58,398 nt of DNA from a virus. Below, in pieces: positions 47,338-56,586 of this stretch. Numbering within the stretch: the first letter of the stretch is position 1; every line of letters begins with the position of its first letter. The stretch lies in IMG/VR virus record IMGVR_UViG_3300022928_000003, positions 1 through 58,398 of that record, one strand, 5' to 3'. A program made the translations under genes and the position numbers. The notes below the pieces were generated by a model that was given only the letters and a program-made list of their open reading frames with translations, ran no database searches and was not told where the DNA came from.

Positions 47338-49314
47338 TTATCCTGTTACATCTATTATTTCAATTCCACCAGATTCACCTATTGAAATTCTGTTTTGATA
47401 TTGTTTTGGAGTCGATTTTTTTAAAACATCTAACAATATTTCTTGAGTTCTTGTATAATTATCATCATTAGTGTGAAATCTTCTATCGTTTAATTGGTCA
47501 AACAAAGATTTAACTCTATTCATAGGAACAGCAAACATTTTCTTCAATTCGTTTAATCTCATTATTCTTTCATTTGGATTAGTTGCTAAATCAATTCTTC
47601 CAACTTGTTTTTCTAAATTTTTAAAGTCTACATTAGAAATACCATTTCCTGTTTCTTGACTTAAAAATCTTTTAAATTGAGCAAGTAATCTATCTTGAAC
47701 AGCTTTTGCTCCAGCCTCTTTAGAGATACCTTTCATCACAACTTTGTCTCCGTTAGCATCTACATATGTTTGATCTTCAAACAACTCTTCACCTTTTACA
47801 CCTAACGTAGTTAATAGACCTTTTGCTCTTTCTGTTAAAAGATAAGCTGCTGGTGATCCCGCTTGAGCTATTTCTTTATTTACGTTTAATAAATAATCTA
47901 TCGAATCGTTTGCTTGTAATAAATTTCCATATCCATCTGCTAAACCTCTAGCTGACGATGTTGGGTTTAATATTTTTTCATTTCCGTTTTGGTCAAATCC
48001 AAATTGAACTTCTACACCTTTTAATCCTTGAACTTGTTGACTAATGCTTTTCTTTAAATTAAGTTTTCCATCTTTTATAGCTTTTGCTCTAGCATTTATC
48101 ATAGCGACATCAAGATCATTTTTGTCTTTCATTGCTTGTATTATATATTTTCCTTGTTGATCTCTTGTTTCTTTACCTAATGCGTTGAGAGCTGTTCTTT
48201 TTTCTTTCAAAAAAGCTGCTTTTGCAACTGTGTCAGCTTTAATTTCTTGTAAAGCAAACTTACCAGCAGCAACTTGACCAGCTCTAGCCTCTTGTCTAGC
48301 TTTCTCAAACAATGGCAGAGCTTTTTGACCCGCTTCTCCTGCTGCTCCTATGATATTAGATAAGTTAAAACCTTTACCTGCTCTGTTTTGCATCAGAGAC
48401 AAGCCTAAAGACATTAGAGCCAGTTTGTTATCAGGCTCTCCCGATACATCTATACCCGTAGCTTTAGCAAAATCTTCTTTATATTGTTCTATTGTTTTAG
48501 CACCAGAGGGTTTTTTATCATCTCCATATATAGAATTAAAATCTTCCATAGCACTTTTAAATAAACTTTGTTGTGCTTGTGCTAATTTTTCTGCTTCAGA
48601 TAAAACAGGCTCTCTCATTTCAGGTGTAATGACTTCCATCTCAGCACCCTCTTGAGACATGTCTCCTAATTGAGTGTTTTCTATTATCTTTTGTTGCATT
48701 TCTGCAATACGAGCATCCGCCTCTGGATCTGAAAATTGTCCTTTTGGATCTATAGTTTCTTCTTCACCGCTAACAACTTGATCTCCAGATTTATCAGCTC
48801 CAAAAGAATCTACTCCTATGTTTGCTTTGTCTGCTTTATTAGAAAGTTTTGCAAGTCTTTTTGCAACTTCATCTCTTGTCTCTAATGATTGACCTATAAC
48901 TGGTTCAGAAGCTATTTTGCTTTTAGGTAATCCTAATTCCATACCTGAAGTATCTCTAGCAATTCTTTCAGCAATTTTTTTACGACCAGTTTCAGTTAAT
49001 GTTGGATCAAAAGCAGCTTCTGTAATTGTTGAAACTCCTGCATCTATTGGAGATATAATTGATTTATAAACATCAGCAAGAGATGCAGGAATATTTAAAG
49101 CACCTTCAGCTAGACCTAATCCAGCAGCACCAATTGGTGTTTCTCCCTTACCCAAATCAAATCTTCTAAATCCAAGACCGCTAAACATATCAGTTTTGTC
49201 ATCATACGATTTATCAAGATTAGTTAAAAACCTATTTCCAATTGACCTACCAGGCACTAGTCGATCTATAGCTTTTTGTCTATATGCTTGTAATGCGTCT
49301 TCTATACCAGCCAT
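47338..49314 (-). CDS. Internal virion protein (658 aa)
   Basis: MAGIEDALQAYRQKAIDRLV, an Ala/Glu-rich middle and a C-terminal ISKEAGAKAVQDRLLAQFKR. Largely helical and disordered, typical of podovirus ejection proteins. Gap of five bases to the next gene. No catalytic motif found. Confidence 0.68.
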   Translation of the reverse strand: MAGIEDALQAYRQKAIDRLVPGRSIGNRFLTNLDKSYDDKTDMFSGLGFRRFDLGKGETPIGAAGLGLAEGALNIPASLADVYKSIISPIDAGVSTITEAAFDPTLTETGRKKIAERIARDTSGMELGLPKSKIASEPVIGQSLETRDEVAKRLAKLSNKADKANIGVDSFGADKSGDQVVSGEEETIDPKGQFSDPEADARIAEMQQKIIENTQLGDMSQEGAEMEVITPEMREPVLSEAEKLAQAQQSLFKSAMEDFNSIYGDDKKPSGAKTIEQYKEDFAKATGIDVSGEPDNKLALMSLGLSLMQNRAGKGFNLSNIIGAAGEAGQKALPLFEKARQEARAGQVAAGKFALQEIKADTVAKAAFLKEKRTALNALGKETRDQQGKYIIQAMKDKNDLDVAMINARAKAIKDGKLNLKKSISQQVQGLKGVEVQFGFDQNGNEKILNPTSSARGLADGYGNLLQANDSIDYLLNVNKEIAQAGSPAAYLLTERAKGLLTTLGVKGEELFEDQTYVDANGDKVVMKGISKEAGAKAVQDRLLAQFKRFLSQETGNGISNVDFKNLEKQVGRIDLATNPNERIMRLNELKKMFAVPMNRVKSLFDQLNDRRFHTNDDNYTRTQEILLDVLKKSTPKQYQNRISIGESGGIEIIDVTG

Positions 49315-49323
49315 GCCTAACCC

Positions 49324-50328
49324 TTATGAGCTTTTTTGACCACCACCAAAAGGTGCGATCTGTGACAATGTTGTATAAGCACCTATACCTTGTAAAAATG
49401 GATTGGCAGAAGGTGTTGTTGCTTGTGTAAACGTAGATGGAATACTTGCACTTGGCATTCCTTGTAACAAATTCTGACCTATTTGCAATCTTGTAAAAGG
49501 CTCTTGAGCTGCTTGCATTGCATTTTGTCTTTGCGCATCTAATTGAGCTTGTTGTTGCGCTTGTCTCATTGCGCCTAACTGACTTAACTGTGATACATCT
49601 GCTTGACCTAATGCCTGTTGCAAACGCCCTATATCTGATGTTGTACCAGCTAAAGTTCCAAATGCTTGCCCAAGACCGCCAGCTAGTCTTCCTGACTCTA
49701 GTTGAGCTTTTAAACCCGCTCCAGCAGCGTCTTGTGATGCCTTTAATGCTTGACCATAACCAGAAGATAACAATCTTGCTAATGTATCTGCTTTTGTGTT
49801 TTGTAAATTACGTTCTGTTTCTGCTCTTTGAACACCTTGTCTTGATCCACCAAAAGCACCTGCTTGTATAGCTTGAGCATCTGCACCAGCTCTTCTCATA
49901 TCAGCTTGTCTATCAAGCTGTTCCATTGTTCGATCAATGACTTGTTGTTGAAATGGGTCTTGAAACTTTGATATATCTCCAGTTATTTGAGAGACTAAAG
50001 GATCAGTGAATTTAGATGCTTGACCTGGCTGTAACATTCCTAGACCACCTGTCAAAGCCTGTTGAGCAGCTAAACCTTGTTGTGAAGCTCCTTCAATAAA
50101 AGGCTTGTAAGCTCCAGCCATTCCTTCGCCTAAATCTATTGCGTCTTCACGAAGTGGATCCATACCAGCTATTTGATAATCTGGTAAACCTAAAGGAGAA
50201 TCAAGTAATCCTTTAGTTTTTTGTGTGTCACCATCAAACTCACCAAAGCCTGTTTGCAATAATCTTTTTTGCAAACCCTCAAGAAAAGGAGGTAATCGTT
50301 GTATATTTTCATAGGTTTGAGTTGCCAT
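49324..50328 (-). CDS. Internal virion protein (334 aa)
   Basis: MATQTYENIQRLPPFLEGLQ, then KRLLQTGFGEFDGDTQKTKG and a long Gln/Ala coiled coil (QLGAMRQAQQQAQLDAQRQN). Ends PFLQGIGAYTTLSQIAPFGG. The family is common in ocean phages between nozzle and ejection genes. It overlaps the next gene by one base. Confidence 0.7.
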   Translation of the reverse strand: MATQTYENIQRLPPFLEGLQKRLLQTGFGEFDGDTQKTKGLLDSPLGLPDYQIAGMDPLREDAIDLGEGMAGAYKPFIEGASQQGLAAQQALTGGLGMLQPGQASKFTDPLVSQITGDISKFQDPFQQQVIDRTMEQLDRQADMRRAGADAQAIQAGAFGGSRQGVQRAETERNLQNTKADTLARLLSSGYGQALKASQDAAGAGLKAQLESGRLAGGLGQAFGTLAGTTSDIGRLQQALGQADVSQLSQLGAMRQAQQQAQLDAQRQNAMQAAQEPFTRLQIGQNLLQGMPSASIPSTFTQATTPSANPFLQGIGAYTTLSQIAPFGGGQKSS

Positions 50329-51158
50329 TATGCTCTAGCCTCCAATTTATCCATCATATTATAGGCTCTTTGGATACCTTTTCTTTGATTACCATCACCT
50401 AAACCTTTTACTGCATCTTTTGTTAATACAAATTCACCCGCCATAAGCATAGCAGGAACATCATCTTTACGTCCAGAACCTTCGCTTGGATCTATACCAC
50501 CGTTTCTACGAGGAAAACCCATAGGCCCTCCCATATTAGCATATGTTATGCCACCCAATCTTCCGCCAGGTCCTCCATATCCAAAAGGTCTTCTCTCAAA
50601 TTCTGATCTCATATCGTCTTCATCTTCACCGCCAGCTAATAATTGCATAAGCAATCCAGCAGTTAATCCTTGTCCTAAACCTGATCCTAAAAATTTACCT
50701 GTAAGACTATCATCACCTATACCCAACATATTTAAAAAACTACCAGAGTTACCACCACCTGTGGCTACTTTTTTAATGCCTTCAGTTGCTGCGTCAGTTG
50801 CTGTTTTTTCAGACAATCTTTTAACTGCTTCGTTAGCACCTCTATTATCAAGAAAAGCGCCGCTACCTTGACCCATAGTACCAGCTTTTGAAGCTCCAAC
50901 TTGTGTTGCGGTTGATCCAGCTTCTGCGCCACCACCAAACATTGCACCTAAACCACCTGACAACAATCCAGCCATGACAGCATCTTTTGTTTTACCACCA
51001 CCAAGTTTACTTGCTAAAGCTCCTGTCAATGCTCTTGATATAAATGGATTGACAGCAGAAGTACCGAACAATTGTCCTAAACCAGCCCCAACAGAAGGCC
51101 CTGCAAACGCACTTATTGCAATTGGTGCTATTTTTTTAAGTAATTTACCTAAACTCAT
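50328..51158 (-). CDS. Glycine-rich internal virion protein (276 aa)
   Basis: MSLGKLLKKIAPIAISAFAG, Gly-rich hydrophobic repeats (AGLLSGGLGAMFGGGAEAGS) and a C-terminal motif DDVPAMLMAGEFVLTKDAVK seen in phage ejection or tape-measure-like proteins. A membrane-interacting role during DNA ejection is plausible. Confidence 0.7.
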   Translation of the reverse strand: MSLGKLLKKIAPIAISAFAGPSVGAGLGQLFGTSAVNPFISRALTGALASKLGGGKTKDAVMAGLLSGGLGAMFGGGAEAGSTATQVGASKAGTMGQGSGAFLDNRGANEAVKRLSEKTATDAATEGIKKVATGGGNSGSFLNMLGIGDDSLTGKFLGSGLGQGLTAGLLMQLLAGGEDEDDMRSEFERRPFGYGGPGGRLGGITYANMGGPMGFPRRNGGIDPSEGSGRKDDVPAMLMAGEFVLTKDAVKGLGDGNQRKGIQRAYNMMDKLEARA

Positions 51159-51195
51159 ATCAATACATTACCTTATTTTAGATATTTGTTCAATC

Positions 51196-51585
51196 CTATA
51201 TCTGTGTTATCGCACTTGTGGTAATTCTAGTCTTAATTAATTCTTGTATACTAGCTACAACAAGAAGTCTGTTTGCAGTTCCTGCTTGTACTTTTACTAC
51301 ATCTCCTGGTTTCAAAATTAAATCTTTTGTTAACAATTCTTCTGTAGCGTGACCCGCAACGGTTTTTTTAAATATCGTAAATGTATTACTAGAAGAATCT
51401 GTTATAGTAACCGTTATAGTATCACCATTATTGCTATCATCATGCACTAAAATAGAATTTATAACAGAGGCATTAGATTCAGCACCGCTAGGAGCTGTAT
51501 ATAAAACAGTAGCGTCAGTTGTTGTTAAATCAACTTTTGAATTTGTTAAACCTTGTATATATTGAGGAATACTAGTTACTAACAT
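51196..51585 (-). CDS. Small beta-rich tail protein (129 aa)
   Basis: MLVTSIPQYIQGLTNSKVDL, DATVLYTAPSGAESNASVIN and KPGDVVKVQAGTANRLLVVA. This is the same plan as the protein at 6436-6774, so a second copy of a tail-attached protein. It overlaps the nozzle gene by one base. Confidence 0.68.
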   Translation of the reverse strand: MLVTSIPQYIQGLTNSKVDLTTTDATVLYTAPSGAESNASVINSILVHDDSNNGDTITVTITDSSSNTFTIFKKTVAGHATEELLTKDLILKPGDVVKVQAGTANRLLVVASIQELIKTRITTSAITQI

Positions 51586-53720
51586 TAACGTCTACCATCT
51601 TGTCTTATATTAGCCCTTGGTGTACCAAGTTTATATTTAGTGCCTAAAGAAGTTGAATCAATCCGCAAAGCAAAAGATCTACCTCGTAGACGATAATTTA
51701 ATTTTTCTGTGAATTGTTCTACTGGACTAGTTGCAGTTCTTTGTGCATTACCAGATTGTGATTGCAGAAAGTTACCTCCAGAAAAATTCTTAGCCTTAAC
51801 AGTAAAATCTACATCGGGATTAACGCTAGTTGATCCATTAAAAGTAATATCTGGTATAATCTCGCTTAAAAAAACGTACTTTTCTCCCTCACCTATATCT
51901 ACAGGAGCAGATTCAATAAAAGATGTCATTGCAGAGCCATCATCATCGTAACCTACTTCGTGGTTATATAAATATTGACTACCAGTGGCTTGAGGTAAAG
52001 TTCTAATCCCTCTGTCAAGCCATGCTTGACGAGCCATTGTTCCATAGTACCATACTTTTTCTGAATAATTATAAGCAACATATTTATCTATTTCAGTACC
52101 AGCAGATGATGGATAAAACCACAAAATCTCACTAAATTCTGAATTAATACCTGCATGAACTTTATCACGTTCTTCAAAGTTAAAATCTAAAAAAACTTTA
52201 TCTTTTACACTACATGGTAGTTGTATTGTTTGACCACCGCTGTATATATAAAAAGTATCAACACCCATCCAATAGACAGCATCCTCTACCGCAATAGCAG
52301 AAGATGGACTCATAATGGTTATATTCTTTGATAGTTCTTGCAGACCAAAAGTAAATGGAGGTCCTATAAATTTCATAGCGTGTAATGTTTTGTTTGTAAA
52401 AACAAGCAACTGTTGTTTTGTTTCAACAGCTTGAACAAAGGTCGATCCCCCACCAAGTCTTAAATCACCAGCAGTATTCGTTGCAGATGGGAACCAATCC
52501 AGAGGATTTTCTTGAGATGAAAATCTAATTAACAATGGATCTTGCACTCCATCACCTTGAGTTGATGTGTCACTAGCTCCTAGACCATCACACCCAAAAG
52601 CAATAACATGTCTATCTTGGTCGGATACAAGAACTTGTTTAGCCCTTTGTGGAACACTTCTCGGTGTTCCAGGTATAGTGCTTAATTCTACAGCTCTACC
52701 ACTTAAACCATTTGTTTTATCCCAGTAATAAATAGCTCCATCTCTTGGGTTAAGTATTAAATCTTCTCCAAAGTTATCATGTGACCATAACCTAATCTGT
52801 GCGCCAGGAACCGTAATCGATGCTGCACTACCCCATCCTACAAAGTCATCTGTAGAAAGAGTATTACCTGTAGCTAATCTAACCAATGATCCATTGTCAT
52901 GTGTTGCAGCCGTTGTGCCACTATGTCCACGGGTCACTGTCATTGTGTTATCATCCGCAGAAGCCGTAATAAGCATTAACTCGTTATCAATTAAAACAAC
53001 ATCGCCTTCTGTGGTCATGCCTGTCTCATCAACAACATCAACGCCTGTTTCACTTGCATCGAGAGCTTCATTTAATGTTGTGGACAATGCACTACTAGTT
53101 GTTCCACTCCATTGTCCAGCACCCCAACCCGTACCACCAACTGTCACATCAAGACCTGTGTTTAACTGATATGATCCAACAACACTACCACCACCATTTC
53201 CGCTATCAGAGGCATTGGCTGCAATGGCAGAAGTAATTGTGTACGAGTTAGAGCTTACAATGGATGTGATTTGATATTCTTTATTAAGAACGGCAGCTGT
53301 TATATTACCACCTAAACTCACAGCACCAGAAAAAGTTACAAAATCATTTTCGTTAGCACCATGTGCTGGATCTAAAACAGTTATTGTTGTTGAACCATTC
53401 GTGGCTGAAAAAGTTATATCTCCTGCACTGGTTGTGGCTCTAATAGGCGTAATATCATTGAAAGATTGTCCTTCTTCAATGTAATATTTTAATTGCGTTC
53501 CTATACCTAAAAAATCAGAACCATCAAGAGCAACCCAATTATGCAATCGTCTGGCAGAACCTTGAAATGTTTCTGTAGTATGTTTTGCCCAACCACCTAT
53601 CTTTTCTGGAAAACCAAATCTAAATCTTACTTTATCACCATCAACATATCCACCTTCATTACTTTCAGATGTTATGTCTGACACAACTCCTGGTTTAAAT
53701 TTTAGTTTTGTCATAGGCAT
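51585..53720 (-). CDS. Tail nozzle/stabilisation protein, P22 gp10-like (711 aa)
   Basis: MPMTKLKFKPGVVSDITSES with GYVDGDKVRFRFGFPEKIGG, then WVALDGSDFLGIGTQLKYYI and a beta-rich centre. AVEDAVYWMGVDTFYIYSGG and VAYNYSEKVWYYGTMARQAW follow. The repeats of beta strands with Trp/Tyr match the large beta-propeller nozzle proteins of podoviruses. It is probably the tail tube end that meets the host surface. Confidence 0.78.
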   Translation of the reverse strand: MPMTKLKFKPGVVSDITSESNEGGYVDGDKVRFRFGFPEKIGGWAKHTTETFQGSARRLHNWVALDGSDFLGIGTQLKYYIEEGQSFNDITPIRATTSAGDITFSATNGSTTITVLDPAHGANENDFVTFSGAVSLGGNITAAVLNKEYQITSIVSSNSYTITSAIAANASDSGNGGGSVVGSYQLNTGLDVTVGGTGWGAGQWSGTTSSALSTTLNEALDASETGVDVVDETGMTTEGDVVLIDNELMLITASADDNTMTVTRGHSGTTAATHDNGSLVRLATGNTLSTDDFVGWGSAASITVPGAQIRLWSHDNFGEDLILNPRDGAIYYWDKTNGLSGRAVELSTIPGTPRSVPQRAKQVLVSDQDRHVIAFGCDGLGASDTSTQGDGVQDPLLIRFSSQENPLDWFPSATNTAGDLRLGGGSTFVQAVETKQQLLVFTNKTLHAMKFIGPPFTFGLQELSKNITIMSPSSAIAVEDAVYWMGVDTFYIYSGGQTIQLPCSVKDKVFLDFNFEERDKVHAGINSEFSEILWFYPSSAGTEIDKYVAYNYSEKVWYYGTMARQAWLDRGIRTLPQATGSQYLYNHEVGYDDDGSAMTSFIESAPVDIGEGEKYVFLSEIIPDITFNGSTSVNPDVDFTVKAKNFSGGNFLQSQSGNAQRTATSPVEQFTEKLNYRLRGRSFALRIDSTSLGTKYKLGTPRANIRQDGRR

Positions 53721-54913
53721 TATAAAGCACTCGCAGATAAGGTTCCTGTATACTCTGCCACACTAACGCCTCCAGTGCCATCGTTAACTGGTTTTAATGC
53801 GTAAGGTTGACCACTTCCGTTTGACCCAGATATAGTACCCGTTACGCTAAATGAACCATCTGTTGAATCTCTGTCTACAGTATTTGTAGCACCAGCAGAT
53901 ACTGTTGCACTAAATGGATCACTACCAGTTAAAGTACAAGATATTGCTAAATTGTTCGTAAATATAAATCGTCTACCTGCTGTTGGGCCATTTATGTCTA
54001 TGTTTTTAATTGCGTTAAAAGCACCTCTGCCCTCGTTCATCGCAAAAACTAATTTATCATTATTTACATCTACAAAAGCATAAAAATCAAAAGTGCCTGA
54101 GTTACCATTATTAACACCTTGAATTACATTATTCCATTTCATAAATCTATATGTCTTACTATTTATAGTGTGTGTTGTATTCACACTTGGTCGATTTGCA
54201 GTTCCACCATCAAAAGTACCTGTACCTCCAGTTCCACCCGAAGTTGATGGGCCCATAATACGACCACTTATTTTAGTGCCATCTTCCATAAAAGCATGAG
54301 TGAAAGACATACCAAAATCAGATCTATCTAAATTTGTCATAGCCGTTCCACCAGCGATAGTTGTATAACCCGTTGTGTAGTATGTTCCATGAACTAAAAA
54401 ACCTTCATTAGAATTACTTGAAGGATTTTTAACAGTTGTGTTGCCATCACCAAAAGGACTAAAACCAGGAGGAGCACCCAAAGATGTTCCACTTACATCA
54501 ACATCAACATCTAATAATAGAGTATCAAAAGTATGTGTATCTGTCTGTACAACAACTGTAGAGTTATCCGCCTCACTTATCGTGGTTGTACCAGAGTTTC
54601 CAGTAGAACTTTGTGATGATGTAAATGTTTTTAACGTGGACTGCACATTACCACTTCCTTTAAGTTCTAGTGTTGTACTAGAGTTTGTTGTCAGTGGCGA
54701 TCCACTGGAATTAATTATGTTATTACCATTTGTATCAAGTATTATTTTTTTGTGTGCAGAATCATCATCTAATGTCAAATTACCAGAAATGTTAGTTGTT
54801 AACCTAAAAAACTGTATGGGTAATTTACTTTTAGCTGTTCCAGCTTTGTCGTTTAAATTACCTGCCGAACTTACTTCAGTAAATCCTAAACCTGATATTA
54901 ATGGTATACTCAT
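53720..54913 (-). CDS. Beta-structured tail fibre or tail-tip protein (397 aa)
   Basis: MSIPLISGLGFTEVSSAGNL, LTLDDDSAHKKIILDTNGNN, TTLELKGSGNVQSTLKTFTS. Thr/Ser/Gly/Asn-rich beta repeats, then GRRFIFTNNLAISCTLTGSD. No chaperone domain. One-base overlap with the nozzle gene, so probably attached to it. Role inferred. Confidence 0.68.
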   Translation of the reverse strand: MSIPLISGLGFTEVSSAGNLNDKAGTAKSKLPIQFFRLTTNISGNLTLDDDSAHKKIILDTNGNNIINSSGSPLTTNSSTTLELKGSGNVQSTLKTFTSSQSSTGNSGTTTISEADNSTVVVQTDTHTFDTLLLDVDVDVSGTSLGAPPGFSPFGDGNTTVKNPSSNSNEGFLVHGTYYTTGYTTIAGGTAMTNLDRSDFGMSFTHAFMEDGTKISGRIMGPSTSGGTGGTGTFDGGTANRPSVNTTHTINSKTYRFMKWNNVIQGVNNGNSGTFDFYAFVDVNNDKLVFAMNEGRGAFNAIKNIDINGPTAGRRFIFTNNLAISCTLTGSDPFSATVSAGATNTVDRDSTDGSFSVTGTISGSNGSGQPYALKPVNDGTGGVSVAEYTGTLSASAL

Positions 54914-54920
54914 TTAACAC

Positions 54921-55871
54921 CTAAAATTTTACTGTTTCTGTGAACGAGAACCCAGAACCATTAAATATGCCAATTCCTAATTCAGCACTACTTCCTAAAG
55001 ATATGCCAGATGAAGTAACAGCACCATTATTTGTCCAATCTATTGTCATGCTATTTGCAGAAGTTGTTTTATCAATAATTACATATTGTCCTGCAACTAG
55101 ATTTGTTGTAGCCACTCTCACTGTTTGGCTGCCACTAGAAACTGCAAGAGGTTGATAAACGGATGTGGCTCCACTTGGTGTTACAGTTACAGTTCCTGTA
55201 ACAGATAATGCACTTTTTGCCTCTACTAAGTTTTGATTAAAGTAAGTGCTTAAATCAGTAACAGCCGCCTGAACCATTGTGCCATCATCGTTAAGAACAA
55301 CTCTATCCGCATCAGCTACTGTTGTTGATGTAGCACTTGTGTCTCCATCAACAATATTTAGTTCTGTTGCTGTCGATGTAACACCATCTAATATATTTAA
55401 TTCGGCTGCGGTAGATGTAACAGCAGTACCACCTATTCTTGGTGACGCTATGTCCAAAGCGTCTGTTACATCAATAACTGCTGCTCCAGATCCTGCACCA
55501 TTAGCATAAATAATTTTTTTAGAACCAGCAACAACAGATACATTAGCACCAGAACCTTGTGTAAAAGTTGCTGTTTGGTTTGTCGTATTATGAACTATGT
55601 AAACTTTGTCTTGATCGTTTGGAGATATAGTGATCGTGTTTGTGCCAGAAGGAGACCCTCCTAAAATAAGAACTTTATTACCACCTTCTGATAAAGTACC
55701 ATCATTTGTTGTTAATGTATGTGTTGTGCCAATTAATGATATAGAACCTACACCATTAATAGCTCTGTCTATAATTTCTAAGTTATTATTTGTGGTCGTA
55801 CCCCATGTACCAGCTTGTTCACCAGCACCTATTTTTTCTATACCACTATTTGCTGTATATGTACTTGCCAT
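54921..55871 (-). CDS. Tail fibre-type protein (316 aa)
   Basis: MASTYTANSGIEKIGAGEQA followed by GTWGTTTNNNLEIIDRAING is a standard N-terminus of phage tail fibres in ocean viruses (usual form ...GTWGTTTNTNLGT.IE). The rest is beta repeats (AELNILDGVTSTATELNIVD). No S74 domain. It is read after the small protein at 55879. Confidence 0.78.
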   Translation of the reverse strand: MASTYTANSGIEKIGAGEQAGTWGTTTNNNLEIIDRAINGVGSISLIGTTHTLTTNDGTLSEGGNKVLILGGSPSGTNTITISPNDQDKVYIVHNTTNQTATFTQGSGANVSVVAGSKKIIYANGAGSGAAVIDVTDALDIASPRIGGTAVTSTAAELNILDGVTSTATELNIVDGDTSATSTTVADADRVVLNDDGTMVQAAVTDLSTYFNQNLVEAKSALSVTGTVTVTPSGATSVYQPLAVSSGSQTVRVATTNLVAGQYVIIDKTTSANSMTIDWTNNGAVTSSGISLGSSAELGIGIFNGSGFSFTETVKF

Positions 55872-55878
55872 GTTTACC

Positions 55879-56361
55879 TCACTCTATTTCTATCTCTGTC
55901 CAACTTTCTGATCCAGAAGGGGTCACTGTTGTCCATGTCTCTGTGCCACTTGGTGTAATGGCTGTGTAAATCTCTGGCGTTGCACCTGCATTTATCTCTT
56001 CAAACAATAAATCCCCAACTGACGCTTGAGAAAAATTTAAATCTTTGGTCGCAACACCTGATCCTATCATAATAGCATTTGATGTTTTTGTAAATGCAGA
56101 CTCTATTTCAGACACACCTAATCTTGCTCTAAGACCAGCTGATGTCATTATGGTGTCGGTGCTTAACTCTGCATTTGCACCTGCACTTATATAAATAGCA
56201 TTTGATGATTGGGTAAAGTTACTGTCTACAGTAGTTACTCCAGACAGTATACCTACACCAACGCTTACAGCAGAAGAAATAGCTGTTTGCTCGGACACAC
56301 CTGCTAATAGAATACTTTGATCCGATATGGAGTATTCAGATAGAGCAGATGCACCTAACAT
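55879..56361 (-). CDS. Repeat-rich tail protein (160 aa)
   Basis: Ser/Ala/Thr-rich with repeats such as FTQSSNAIYIS and FTKTSNAIMIG, and an end with ITPSGTETWTTVTPSGSESW. The ending resembles the TPSG-xx-W-TxV motif common at the end of ocean phage tail proteins. It overlaps the 74-aa gene start by one base. Confidence 0.68.
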   Translation of the reverse strand: MLGASALSEYSISDQSILLAGVSEQTAISSAVSVGVGILSGVTTVDSNFTQSSNAIYISAGANAELSTDTIMTSAGLRARLGVSEIESAFTKTSNAIMIGSGVATKDLNFSQASVGDLLFEEINAGATPEIYTAITPSGTETWTTVTPSGSESWTEIEIE

Positions 56362-56585
56362 TAGCTAGCCTTTTCTTCTTTAGGCTCTTCTTCACCTTTA
56401 ACAGATTGTATCAATGAGTTTGTAAAAGCATTTTGAGCCACAGTTACTTGGTCTAATTGAAATTTTAGACTGGCGGCTTTGGTTTGTAAGTCTTTTATCT
56501 GATTGATAAAATAGTTCTGGTCTTGAGATAAGTCTTCTTGATTATACTCTTTACCATCAATAGTGATTACGTTTGTTTTTTCCAT
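56361..56585 (-). CDS. DUF6447-like small coiled-coil protein (74 aa)
   Basis: NVITIDGKEYNQEDLSQDQN continues as a coiled coil (LQTKAASLKFQLDQVTVAQN) and ends acidic. ITIDGKEYxxEDLS plus coiled coil is the pattern of DUF6447 proteins, often next to fibre genes. Possible fibre attachment or chaperone. Coupled to fibre 3. Confidence 0.74.
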   Translation of the reverse strand: MEKTNVITIDGKEYNQEDLSQDQNYFINQIKDLQTKAASLKFQLDQVTVAQNAFTNSLIQSVKGEEEPKEEKAS

Positions 56586-56586
56586 T

